The notes beneath the pieces were generated by a model. The model saw only the letters and a program-made list of their open reading frames with translations. It had not been told where the DNA came from and made no database searches. Made by a program: the position numbers and the translations under genes. Source: Diphasiastrum complanatum (Eukaryota; Streptophyta; Lycopodiopsida; Lycopodiales; Lycopodiaceae). Taken from it: DNA of 64,000 bases. Where the stretch lies: assembly GCA_029204225.1 (NCBI GenBank), contig CM055102.1, positions 21,681,237-21,745,236 of the forward strand, in the 5' to 3' direction. The first letter of the stretch is position 1, and each line of letters opens with the position of its first letter. This document shows, piece after piece, positions 10,035 to 20,344 of the stretch.

Positions 10035-11282
10035 ATGTCGTCCAATCCCAGTTCAAGTTATGATGATCCCGAAGCATGCAAGCTCGACATCCAGCTATGC
10101 AAGTTAGACCTTACAGAGATGCAGACCTGGTACCAGCAGGCGGAGTCCTTCTTCAAGAAAATTGAATTTTAGATCCCTGTCTTGACAGGCCATCAAAGCC
10201 CGTATCTGGTACACATGGCATATGCCAATTATCATACCATGGCAAGATCATGTCAGATCATAGTTTCCCCTATAAGGAATTATGTTTATAACGTATCTTT
10301 TGCGGCAACCGACTTGCAACCTTATGGGTTCCCGCGAGGACCAAACACTGTCACAAGGAAATTGCAAAAAATAGAGCAAACGACATATTTCAAGTACATT
10401 TATCCCTATGTGACCAAGTGGAAGAATAAGGATGGGTACAGGCTGGAAGCCATCAACGACAAGCAACTTCAAGCAGCATGTGCCCATCTCACCAGATGCA
10501 CACAAAAATCTCAAATGAAAGTGCTGAGGGTACCCATGTCCCTATTTCACATGATGGCAGATTCACGATTGCATGCCCAAATTCTCTATGATTGAGCACA
10601 GTTTGCTTCAAATTGTCTTCATGAGTGCATTAAGAACAAGCATCCCATCACAATATTGGGATATCTGATGACATATATCACTCTTCATCAAGTACAAAAT
10701 GACCCAAACCTTCAACAACAATTGTAGCTTGCGGACAAGGCATGGGAAACTTCCATTGAACACAAGAAGTCCAAGCGTGTAAGAACAACTTCACCATCGG
10801 GATCCCAGGCTAAACGAGTGAACACCAGTATCCTCCCTCTAGCGCAGAAGCCAAGAAGCCCACCAAAGGATCCACAAACAGCTGCAACTTTCGGAGCTCA
10901 ATAGGCAGATACCTCAAGGGCTCAGTTGCCGGGCACATGGCAACAACGAAGGCAAGAGAAGCTTCAAGCTAGGAGCACATCATTGGTGGGATCAATTTCC
11001 GATGGTTCCACCTCAGATGGTGGCAACTCGTCAACAGCATCACAACAACACTTGTCACCCTCACATGTCATCGACGGGGGTGATGGAGCAACCACCTCAA
11101 CACTGGCACCTGACACGACAGTACCTCAAGTCACAAGTCAGCCAGATGAAGCCACCACCCCACCCACACTGATTACTACACCAACGCCACCTGTAATAGT
11201 TCTAATAAGAAGAAGAACCACAAAGAACCGTAACAACAAAAGTAAAGTAATCATAAAAAGAACGTGTTCACAGATTCAGTGA
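10035..11282 (+). pseudogene. Extra Gypsy ORF downstream of pol (copy A), unknown function
   Basis: One frame runs from the ATG at 10,035 to 11,282, broken only by four in-frame stops (10,170, 10,593, about 10,726 and 10,903) and no frameshift, so the ancestral protein was about 415 residues. The middle part contains VSPIRNYVYNVSF and KNKDGYRLEAI. The C-terminal third is rich in Ser, Thr, Gln and Pro. A related ORF lies in the same relative place at 34,853-33,709 on the minus strand, where NDGYLLDAI follows a similar stretch. It sits where env-like or additional ORFs occur in Athila/Tat elements; I cannot assign a function. Confidence 0.5.
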
Positions 11283-11293
11283 ATCAATGAACA
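11195..11293 (+). repeat. 3' LTR remnant of the Gypsy element
   Basis: About 100 bp match the end of the LTR at 7,320-7,432, including TTCTAATAAGAAGAAGAACC and AAGAACGTGTTCACA, and end in TGAACA. A short internal segment is missing. The rest of this LTR is deleted, so the extra ORF is fused to it. Confidence 0.75.
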
Positions 11294-12021
11294 ACAAACT
11301 CCTTAGTTTTGCTGGCTCATTTCATCTTAAGGGCCCATTTGTCTTAAAAAATCTAGGTTTGGCCCTTCTTGAACTTTGCTCCCTCTTTTGTTGGTCGGCT
11401 TCTGCATCTTTTCTCCTTGATGAGCCTATCTGAACTTCTACTATTCTTACTTATGCTTTCCCCTCTCTTTTTTCCTCGCATGTGAGGCTCTATTTAGCTT
11501 TGGCCTACAAAGGACTTACGCCCCTTCATCAACACATCCATGTTCTCCCTTGTTAGATCCTTGCAGATGTCAGTTTGTCCTGCAATAAACGTTCCCTTAT
11601 CAACTTGCCTCTCTTTATGCTCTTGGTCTATGTCTTAGTGGTGATCCTTCTTCAACCCTCGTTGGGTGGGAGCTTGCCTCCTTCAGTTATTCTTCTATTT
11701 ATTCTCAACGGTACTCCTCCCCCTTCGCTTACTATTTCACTACCCACTGGGCCCTGTTTGATCCTCCTGCACTTTGGCACAAGAGATTTTGATTGTTCAT
11801 TCCATTCTTGCTTATCGAATTGTCTCTAGAACTTTGTCTCTCCGTTCCAGGTGGCCCTTCTTCTTGTCAAATCACCTCTGTCCACTTTTCCAATTGTAAG
11901 TTGAGTCTATTGGGCATCTATTCTTTTACTACCATAGGCACCTTTGGATTGATTTTGCACACCGCTTCAGTCATCAGGGGACCCCATCACCTCTTGTTGT
12001 TTGCTTTGTTTTACTAGATGA
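11294..12021. other. No recognised gene
   Basis: T/C-rich DNA on the plus strand. The minus strand reads as broken basic peptide segments like those at 5,661-6,340, so this may be the other half of an interrupted element. Confidence 0.2.
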
Positions 12022-12850
12022 TGTGAAAAATGCAAAAAATATGCTTGGTCAAGGCCAAAATCATGTATATAGGATGATTACACATGTGTGGAGCCTGTTC
12101 CCACGTGTAAAAGTAGTGTACTTGTCATGTACCATAATCATATAGATTGTACATATGATTTAATTCAAGTTCTAGTGGCTAAAAAGGCCAAAACTAGTTT
12201 TCTAGATATATGACACATGGCAGCAATCTATTGATTGCATGAGCCACATCCTTTGGTTATGTGTCACATCCCATGTGTAGAGGACAGCTCACACGTGTGG
12301 AATAAGCTGAAGTAGGCAAATTTTGACTTCTAGAAGATTTCCAAATAGATCTCCATATAGTAGGAAATTGGACAAAAAATGCTCAAAATAGAAAGTTTGA
12401 TCCAAGTGTCAATTTTGCATGATGATTCACCACATGAAAAAGCATCCTCACACGTGTGAGATCTGATGCATGATCAGTAACTCGAGCTCCAAGAAGTGTA
12501 TATATAGAGGCATATTTGGCCATAGTCAACATGAAACATCAATCTTGATTTTGGAAGCAATTTTGTGTCAATCTCTCCATTTGTCTACATTTGTTTTGAA
12601 TGTTTTGAGTTTCTATCATAGTGTACTTTGTTTTTAGGTTGGAGTCCGTACTCTGACAGATTTTCACGTGTGAAACCAGCAAGTACATTTACCTTCATTA
12701 ATGATTGTTCTTGTTAGATTTTCATGCCTAGAATTGATCTAGATTGATCTAAATCTTGTGTAGATTGATAGATCAATTGTATCTAACATCCAATCCCTCT
12801 TGTGGATCAGATTAGGATCCATTCTTGGTCCTATTTTGCAAGTTTCCACA
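12022..12850 (+). repeat. Probable solo LTR with four CACGTG sites
   Basis: The segment starts TGTGAAAAATG and ends TTTCCACA. It is flanked by GATGA (12,017-12,021) and GGTGA (12,851-12,855), which fit a slightly diverged 5-bp target duplication. No internal coding domain adjoins it. CACGTG occurs at 12,102, 12,292, 12,451 and 12,665, mostly in the form TCACACGTGTG. Ends and palindromes match the LTRs at 4,184 and 40,393. A TATA-like TATATATAG is near 12,499. Confidence 0.55.
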
Positions 12851-13364
12851 GGTGATTCACAGATTATGGATTGTGTTGTCCTCACATTTTGGCATGTGTG
12901 CAGGCTATCGATACTCTGGAAGATTTGGACTTCTCGGGACCAGCAGGTCTTTGATGACACTATGACTCCTCTTTCGGCTACTATGTGCTTTCAATTTGCT
13001 TTTTGCATCTAGTGGCTACTTAGTTTTTATTATATCCCATGTTTCCTCCCCGTGTGGTGTGCTCTTTGGTTATGTACAAATCTTTCCTTCTTAGGGAACG
13101 AGCTATTGAGTTGAAGGGCAATGGACCACTCCCCTTTCACATTTGGTTAGTATGTGTCAAATGAAAGGCTGCAAATTGATTGGCCCATTTGGATCTTGAC
13201 ATATCATTGCTCAATTTATTTGAAAAGAAACTTTCTATTTTTATTAATAAAAGATGGGGAAACCCATCGGAGTACAAAGGTATGCATGTAGAAAGTGTAA
13301 AGGCCAAAAGGAAAATTGAAATATTGTACATCAACTATAATAAAGCAACAATCTTAGAAAGTAG
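12851..13364. other. No recognised gene; probable 3' flank of the non-LTR element
   Basis: On the minus strand the part near 13,240-13,380 includes an AATAAAA stretch and could be the 3' end of the adjacent non-LTR element. Nothing else is recognisable. Confidence 0.3.
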
Positions 13365-14283
13365 CTATAGAAAGCCTACTACTTGATGTATGTTGCTAGC
13401 TACGATAGTTGGAAGTTTAGGTAGTGCAAGAAGCTGTGAAGCAGCCGTTCCTGCAACTACGGCACATCGAAGTATCACAAGTGCTTGAGTGCGTTGTAAA
13501 GTGGTAGAAACTCGTTGATGATAATAAGATGTAATGATAGATAAAGGTGAGGCACCACGTCCTTGGAGCTTCGCTGCAGAACCTGCACAAGATGATAGAA
13601 AATTGTCGAATTTTTTATGAAGACACCCATAAATTTCCAAGGCAAAAGGAATAAAGTCTACTCCAGGAGGCGATGTGAATATTCTCGCTCTTTATCTTCA
13701 GCCGCATGAGAAGCAACATCACCTTGAGTAGTTGAAGCATGGCGAAGGAGGTTTGGTCATGAAGGATCAACAACAACAACATATCTAAGCATGCGAATCT
13801 CCTCGCGTGAAAGAATGAGATCAACTTGACGTCGAGGCAATTGTGAATCAAATACAGACAAGATGTGGGTTTGCTCCCGGACAACATGAAAACAGCACTC
13901 ATGTGCAATAGATGCTAGTACGTCATGAATGGAATCATGAGTTGTAGTGCGATATCCGCCATAAGGACAACACATGAGATGAGTGCCAATAGATTCAAGA
14001 GGGTGGCCACATGAACATTTTGCCAAACCCGCCAACACTGGATGAGGGAGACCCAATCTGACTCAAAGAGCAGCGACAAACAACTCAGAAGAAAGACACA
14101 AGAGTGGAACAACAAGGTGCGCAACAAGCCAAGCACCAGCACCAGTGCCTGCATAAGATAGAAGGCGAGCCCAAGTCTCATCGGAAGGTGAATCTCTAAG
14201 AAGCTGAGTGAAAGCATGGGAGTGGAACCACTCCAAAAGATACTTTTGAAAAGCTTGTCTACATCAACGAGTACCAAATCCAT
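13365..14283 (-). pseudogene. Non-LTR retrotransposon C-terminus with restriction-like-endonuclease type motifs
   Basis: Read from 14,283 downward with one stop and frameshifts, the translation gives LLSYAGTGAGAWL, RLGLPHPVLAGLAKCSCGH, then GTHLMCCPYGGYRTTTHDS, LASIAHECCFHVVREQTH and RRQVDLILSREEI...YVVVVDP. The C-x-C-G...H...C knuckle followed by an R..VDLIL...VVVVDP pattern is what is seen in pol proteins with a restriction-like endonuclease, such as R2-type elements. A trailing part from 13,640 reads MEIYGCLHKKFDNFLSSCA. Reverse transcriptase proper is absent here; a piece of it is at 5,240-5,660. Most plant LINEs are L1/RTE with an apurinic endonuclease, so this type is uncommon. Confidence 0.5.
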
Positions 14284-14394
14284 GGCACTCTACTCAACCA
14301 AGCAGTAGTCCAAGAAGAAAAAAGGCTTCAAGGACAAGAAGACAAAGGTAGAATAGCCAACAACTACGCAACAACATAGCCAGTCATCATCCAA

Positions 14395-15000
14395 GACCAA
14401 GCTATTTTGCAGGTACTGCAAAAGAACCAACCATGATATCAAGGATTGTCGCATCCTCAAGCATAATGAAGCCAGAAAGAAGATGCAGCAACAACAACAA
14501 GGCAACTGTGACATAGTCAGAGATTCACAAGAACATGAGAGAGCGTTGATGGTACAAGATCAACCCAGTAGAGATGCTTACTAATGGTATCTCAATTCAG
14601 GTGCCTCTCAGCACATGATGCCATGTAAAGACCTCTTCTCTACACTCATAGCTACAGAATCAAAGTACATCTTATTTGGTGACTCCAGTTCACTTCAAGT
14701 CGAAGGCCAAGGCTCTATTTGACTACAATTCTCTGATGGCATCACTAGGCAGCTTAATGGTGTACTTTATGTACCCAAATTAGCAAAGAATTCACTGTCT
14801 ATTAGCAAGATCATTGTTCAAGGTTTTAGAGCTTTGTTTAGTGCTAAGCAATGTACTGTTTTAGATGAGAATTCAAAGAAAATCCTCTCTGCTTACAGAG
14901 AAGGAAACTTGTACATATTGAGTCACGATGTTGCACTTTTTGTGAGTTGTTCAGATGCTTATTTATGGAATCAAAGATTAGGACATCTGAACATGCGTTA
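14395..15000 (+). pseudogene. Copia Gag zinc knuckle, protease and pre-integrase region
   Basis: The frame has a zinc knuckle CRYCKRTNHDIKDC at about 14,409-14,450, then the protease motif reads WYLNSGASQHM near 14,587-14,619 in place of the usual LDSGAS, so the catalytic aspartate is an asparagine. Following stretches LNGVLYVPKLAKNSLS and WNQRLGHLNMR are the normal Copia continuation into the pre-integrase domain. In-frame stops lie just before the protease motif, at about 14,720 and at 15,000. Confidence 0.75.
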
Positions 15001-16080
15001 ATCTTGTATATGCATCATAACAAAATGGTCAAGGACATGAATATAAATGCTGTTACTATAGCTAATCAATCTGTTTGTGAAAGTTTCTTACTAGGCAAAC
15101 AACCTAGCACCAGATTTTCAAGAGGACAGGCCAGAAGAGCCAAGTCCAATCCGTCATTGATACACAATGACTTATGTGGTCCTATGAGTGTACCTTCCTT
15201 GGGTAAGGTTCTATATTTTATTACATTCATTGATGACTACTCCCATTTTACTAGTGTAATGTTCATTAAGAACAAGTCAGAAACATTCAATTGCTTCAAG
15301 GAATTCAAGCAATATGCTGAGAATCAGACTAGTCAGAAAATCAAGGCCCTACGGTCTGATTTAGGGAGAGAGTACCTATTAAATGAAATGAAAGACTATT
15401 TGTTGTCATGTGGTGTGCACCATCAGTTTACTACAAGCTACACTCCTCAACAAGACGAAGTAGCTAAGCGCAAGAATCGCACACTCTTGGAAGCTGCACG
15501 ATCCATGACAGCCAATGCCCATTTACCTCAAAAATTTTGGGCAAAAGCAATCTCTACGGCATGCTATCTACAGAACTACTCCAACACAAAAGCAGTCGAT
15601 TCCAAGACAAAATTTGAAGCCTACTACAACTACAAACCAAGCTTGAAACATCTACATGTTTTCGGATGTCTCTGCTATACACAAGTGCCATCTAATCTAA
15701 GGAAGAAGCTGGACCTAGTAAGCTGTAAGAACATTTTCATCAGCTACTCAACATCAAATAAAGCATATCGCATCTATGATATTGATACAAGTCAAATCTC
15801 AGTCAGCCGTGATGATGTCTTTCTTGAAGACAAGTATCACGATTTCAAGCAGAAGCAGCGATACAAGAGTATGCCACAACAACTCCACCATCCATCGTTA
15901 GGCAATGGCCTACGACTGTTTAGACAAAAGAGTTTGTCCCAACAGCTCCAGTTACCATCGATGGGCCTAGACCCACGATTGTTCAACCACAAGATGCTAC
16001 GATCCCAGTCATTCACCAAGGAGAATCATCACTCAAGCACTTGTACCTCAAAGGTCTGCAAGACAACGACAACAACCTGA
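15001..16080 (+). pseudogene. Copia integrase with altered catalytic glutamate
   Basis: The frame is open to 16,080. Core motifs are HNDLCGPM (first Asp), FIDDYSHFT, ALRSDLGREY (second Asp) and YTPQQDEVAKRKNRT, where the family has VAERKNRT. The lysine replaces the third catalytic residue, so the enzyme should be dead. Downstream come KAISTACYLQN and HLHVFGCLCY, typical of the integrase C-terminal part. A short repeat (QLHHPSLGNGLRLF / QLQLPSMGLDPRLF) follows at about 15,880-15,980. Confidence 0.8.
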
Positions 16081-16139
16081 TCATTTTGTCCCTTAGGCGT
16101 TCATTAGTCATGATGAACCTGCCACAGTTGCAGGACCTT

Positions 16140-16795
16140 TGTCAATGCCTGATGCAGACAATTGGAAGGCTGCCATGGATGCTGAGTATTAGTTCCTAAT
16201 GAAGAACAAGACCCGGAGTCTTGTCAATCCTCCTACTAGTGTAAAACCAATTGACTCCAAGTGGATCTTTAAGCTAAAGCTTAAGCCAGATGAATCCATA
16301 TTCAAATGGAAAGCTAGAAAGGCTTCGAACAAGTATATGGGATAGACTACATTGAGACCTTTAGTCCAATGGTAAAACATCAATCTATTCGTACCTTATT
16401 GGCTATAGTTGTTGCAGAAGATCTGGACATTCACCAGATGGACGTCCAAACGAGATTCCTACATGGATTTATACAAGAAGATATATTCATCTATCAACCA
16501 GAAGGTTACGTCCTTCAAGGCAAGGAGCATCTGGTATGTAAATTGCATAAGGCCTTGTATGGTCTTAGGCAAGCTCCCAGGGCCTGGTATGACATAATTA
16601 ATCACTTCTTGTGGCAGAACAATTTTACTTCTTGCTCTGCAGACTGTAATGTATATCTCAGGCATAAATAGTCAAGCTATGTCATAATAGCATTATATGT
16701 TGGTGATTCTTTAATTATCAGCAATTCAAATTAGTTGTTACAAGAAACCAAATCTCTACCTTTTGTCAAAGTTTGAGATGACTGATTTAGGCCTA
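16140..16795 (+). pseudogene. Copia reverse transcriptase with YVGD in place of YVDD
   Basis: Stretches DNWKAAMDAEY, IDSKWIFKLK, HQMDVQTRFLHG, YQPEGYV, LHKALYGLRQAPRAWY and YVGDSLIIS follow in the order of Copia reverse transcriptase. The active-site box is YVGD, losing the first catalytic aspartate. There are stops near 16,190, 16,340 and 16,670, and the reading ends after EMTDLGLV at about 16,793. Confidence 0.75.
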
Positions 16796-16829
16796 GTCCA
16801 AGGAGATCAGCAGAGATCATACAGACAGA

Positions 16830-17743
16830 AGGATGACTATAAGCCAAGAATCTGACTTGATTTTTCTTTTTGAAGCAATTAGAGGCATAGTGTCCCTTCT
16901 TGCCACAAAAGAAACACTTGACCTTCTTCTTCTTGGTCTTGGAAGTAGAAGGGTGAGTTGAGTCATCCTCTTCATCATCTTTGTCTTTGTACTTGGCTTT
17001 GTCTTTGTTGAAAGCTTGAGAAAACTGGTTCTTGCTCTTCCCTTATGCTAGTCCTTGACAAAGAGAGCTTTGTCACTTCCAATATGCTTGAGTTTGTTCA
17101 TATTTGAAAGTTTGTAACTTTGCCTTGCTTCTTCAGAGATGAGAATTCTTTGAAGAGTCTCCAAATTGGGCAACTCCTCCTTTATGGCAAAGGTTTAAAC
17201 AAGATTATCATAGTCTTCTTTTAAGCCATTAAGAATGACTTGAACTAGCTCATCTTGATTGATTGTGACACCAACACAAACAAGATCCCTATGAAGATCT
17301 TTTACTCTTAGAACATAATCTGATGCATTCTCCTCACTTCTTGGAAATCTTTGAAAAATCCGATTTCTAAGAGTGAGAATTCTAGAAGTGTTCTTAGCTT
17401 CATAGATTGACTTAAGTGCATTCCAAGCTTCTTCAGCAGTGCTGCAAGATCTAATATTTCTTAGAATCTCATTAGAGACATTCATTTTAATGAAGTGTAG
17501 AGCCATTCTAGCTCTCTTCCTATACTTTGATATTTCAAATTGTGCTTGAGGCTCCTCCTCAATACCAAGTACTATGTCCATAACATCCTGGAGTAGAAGA
17601 ATAGACTTCATCCTTACCTTCCATATTGAATAATTGGAGGTACTTAGTCTTTCACTTGCTTTTAGGAGATATCCTCCCACAGATGCCATAATTGTGAAGA
17701 CTATTCTTGTTATTGGACAATTATATGTTTGAGCTCGTTCCAA
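16830..17743 (-). pseudogene. Copia-type Gag, minus strand
   Basis: From 17,743 the minus strand encodes 182 residues including ASERLSTSNYSIWKVRMKS, MALHFIKMNVSNEIL and EEAWNALKSIYEAKNTSRIL, closely resembling the Gag at 1,095. The likely start is the ATG at about 17,689 (MASVGG...). The frame stops at 17,195, but after further breaks the zinc knuckle CFFCGKKGHYASNC is still readable at about 16,930-16,880. The pol part is missing: the next DNA is a plus-strand Copia fragment in opposite orientation. Confidence 0.75.
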
Positions 17744-18436
17744 ACAGTCTTGATGTTGCTACTCTCTTTCACTATAGGAATTTCCAAGAGTGTAGTACCA
17801 ATCCTATGTGAAAAACTTGCAACTGTATTTGAGATAGATCTCAAATATTCCACAAAACAAGATAATCTAAATCAGTCTCTCAAAATGGATTGAGAAATAT
17901 AGACAAATTTTGATTCTACGTTTGGCACGTGTTAGATGATACAAAAGAAAACACTAATGATTCAAAAGAGACTTAAAAGTGTTCAATAACTTCAAACTTT
18001 GTCTTGATAATCAGTTTCTTGTGTTGAATGCTGAAAACAATGGATTGTGGATCAAGCTAAATTGGATCAAATCAAAAAATGGTCACTCGGATGTTGGACT
18101 TCTCCCTACCCTCTTTAAGAGCTTATAACTCTTAATAGACACATCAGATTGATTTGGGGTCAATTTCAAAAAAAAGTACACCTTATAAGCTTTTTATCAA
18201 GCTATAATGTCAATATCTTTGGACCAATTATGAAGGAAATAAGGAGGTCTAAAAATCTTTGATTTTCACACGTGCGGAATTCCAGAATTCCCTACAATGT
18301 CAATTCTGATATAAAAATCTAGTATCTATCCTCTTTGATCCAAACACTTTTCAAAATAATAATAAACAATTTTTTTGCTTGAATTGAGCTCACAGATTCT
18401 TGCACAAACAGAGATAATAGCATGCAAAGCTTAATT

Positions 18437-18450
18437 TGGCTCTGATACTA
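18437..18450 (-). other. Primer binding site of the minus-strand Copia element
   Basis: On the minus strand AGTATCAGAGCCAAA follows the LTR end closely, resembling the initiator-tRNA-Met primer site TGGTATCAGAGC. Confidence 0.65.
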
Positions 18451-18453
18451 TAA

Positions 18454-18941
18454 TGAAATTTCAACAAGCTCACATGTGTGGAGAATGATCCTCAAGTGTG
18501 AATGATCTTGTTAAGCTTTGTGTTTAGCACATAAATTGATTCTAGATTGAATGCCAAGATCTAGTACAAGATTTTATGGCTAAATCACAATCTAGCATGC
18601 TAAGAATCAAAGAATTATTACTTTGAAAAACAAGAGAGAAGACATACAAGAATTTAATGCATTAGCATAAGCCTCAACTTGAGTTAGAGAGAGAAGAGAG
18701 AGCAAAATTCAAGCAAACAATGGTGTAGATCCAAATTGACATGGAATAGCTTCAAAGCTTGGTTCTTCATAAAAAATTATGAGAGAATCTACACATATTT
18801 GTGGAGTTTGGAGTAGCTCGAGGTAGAACCATCTCTCTCCAACTTTCATCCACATCTAAAAGTGAAAACTAGAAAACTAGTGACATTTGTCGCTTTACAT
18901 GCATGCATTTTTACCTACTTTTACCAAGTGTCAAATTTTCA
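18454..18941 (-). repeat. 5' LTR of the minus-strand Copia element
   Basis: On the minus strand the repeat begins TGAAAATTTGACAC and ends GTTGAAATTTCA, giving inverted ends around AAATTT; length 488 bp. It lies next to a primer site and upstream of a Gag. It abuts the truncated Gypsy protease region at about 18,960, indicating insertion into that element. Confidence 0.6.
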
Positions 18942-18959
18942 ACTAGAATTGTACAAAAC

Positions 18960-20341
18960 AGACATACAAAATTACTACCAAATAATGTAACTACCTTATC
19001 ACCCTCCTTAAAAGTGAGAACATGCTTCTCAAAATCAATTGATAGAGAAGGCGATTTACAAAATAACCATTCATAACCTAAGATTAAATCAGTACAAGCT
19101 AGGTCTAAAGCATGAATATTAACTAATTATGTGTGTCCTTGCATCAAAACTGGGAGCTTCGGAACTTTCACGTTCCAAGTCTCCAACTGCTCCTGAAGCT
19201 AGATAAACTTTATATCTATGATTGTTGGCTTCAGTTTTCAAGCTGAGTTTCTGCACAAGACAAGAATTAATAAAATTATGAGTTGAACCACTGTCCAATA
19301 AAATATTCACTTCTTGATCTTTAATTGTGCCAAGTAAACAGAAAAGTTCATTAGGCAAGAAAGAAGTTGTACTAAAAGAACATTCACACTCACAATCAGT
19401 CAGGTTAATTTCCACAGTCTTACCATCGCCTCCTGGGATTTCAATCATGTGAGCAGACACTTTCTTCCTTTCTGGACAAAATTTTATCATATGTCCAGGC
19501 TTCTTACAAACAAAGCATAAGTTATCTCTTTTAGCCTTTTCCCGGGCCATAGATTTCTTGAATCTCTTTCTCTTCAGCTTTCTAGGTTCCGATGCTGCTT
19601 GATCTAATTCGTCAAAATATTTTGCTTGGTCTGGACCGTGCTTCTTACCTTCTTGGTTTTTAAAGTGGTTGGAATTTACGCAAACTGCTTCTTGGATGCA
19701 CTACTATGGAATTTTTCAATCCGAAATGCATCCTCAAGGCTTGGAAGCACATTTCGCATGCATTCATTCTGATAGTCGGCTGGCAAACCTGGGACAAACT
19801 GCCAAAGTGCCAACTTCGCATCGAATGATGGAACCCTATTCCATAGGTCCATGAATTCCTGGATATAAGAGTTTAAACTCTTTGTACCCATCTTGCAATT
19901 CACGAACTTCAGGTAGTAGTCCACAACATCAGCAACTATGAAAGCTATCTTGAAAACTTCCACAAACGTCTCCCAAGTAGTTGGCCTCACCGGTAAATCT
20001 CGCCACCACGATGACGCTTTACCACGTAAGAACAATACGACACTTTCAATTTTCTTCTCATCAGGAACACCGTGCAGATTGAAGTAACTACTCCACTTCG
20101 CCAGCCAGTCCTCGATGACCTCAGGTTTCTTCTCCATCTTCTCGCCCGCATAAACCTCTAGTTGAAAACCGAGATTGGGTGAAGACATCAATTTGACTTG
20201 ATTCAGCAAAACCTCCATTTGCTGATCTCTCATCAGATTACGATTATTCATATCACTGAGTGTCGTACTCAACTGTTGACAAATCACCATATAAGATGGT
20301 GCACCTAGATTTGTAGCTTGATTTGAAGTTTCTTCGGCCAT
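18960..20341 (-). pseudogene. Ty3/Gypsy Gag-protease
   Basis: Gag starts at 20,341 with an open frame of 221 residues containing VLFLRGKASSWWRDLP and SYIQEFMDLWNRVPSF, a capsid-type retrotransposon Gag. Beyond a break near 19,650 a second frame (19,550-19,119) has the zinc knuckle CFVCKKPGHMIKFC and a retropepsin motif ILLDSGSTHNFIN with intact catalytic aspartate. The frame then reads ALDLACTDLILGYEWL down to about 18,965, the normal protease C-terminal part. Reverse transcriptase onward is lost at the Copia LTR. Confidence 0.8.
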
Positions 20342-20344
20342 CTC

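Larger units (their letters stand above)
6341..11293 (+). mobile_element. Ty3/Gypsy element with extra downstream ORF, 3' LTR mostly deleted
   Basis: The order is 5' LTR, primer binding site, pol remnants up to the reverse transcriptase, a repeat-bearing region, an extra ORF (10,035-11,282) and the last 100 bp of a second LTR (11,195-11,293). Reverse transcriptase stops abruptly at 9,234, so most of pol is deleted. The pol family is the same as at 39,584-41,640 on the other strand, where shared stretches such as NSFEGPAKTI / HSFEGPAKTI are seen. Confidence 0.65.
14285..16795 (+). mobile_element. Ty1/Copia pol remnant, gag end to reverse transcriptase
   Basis: The plus strand carries the Gag zinc knuckle, protease, pre-integrase, integrase and most of reverse transcriptase of a Copia element. 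LTRs and RNase H are missing. It is cut on the left by the non-LTR fragment and on the right by a minus-strand Copia gag. Key catalytic residues in three enzymes are changed. Confidence 0.8.
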
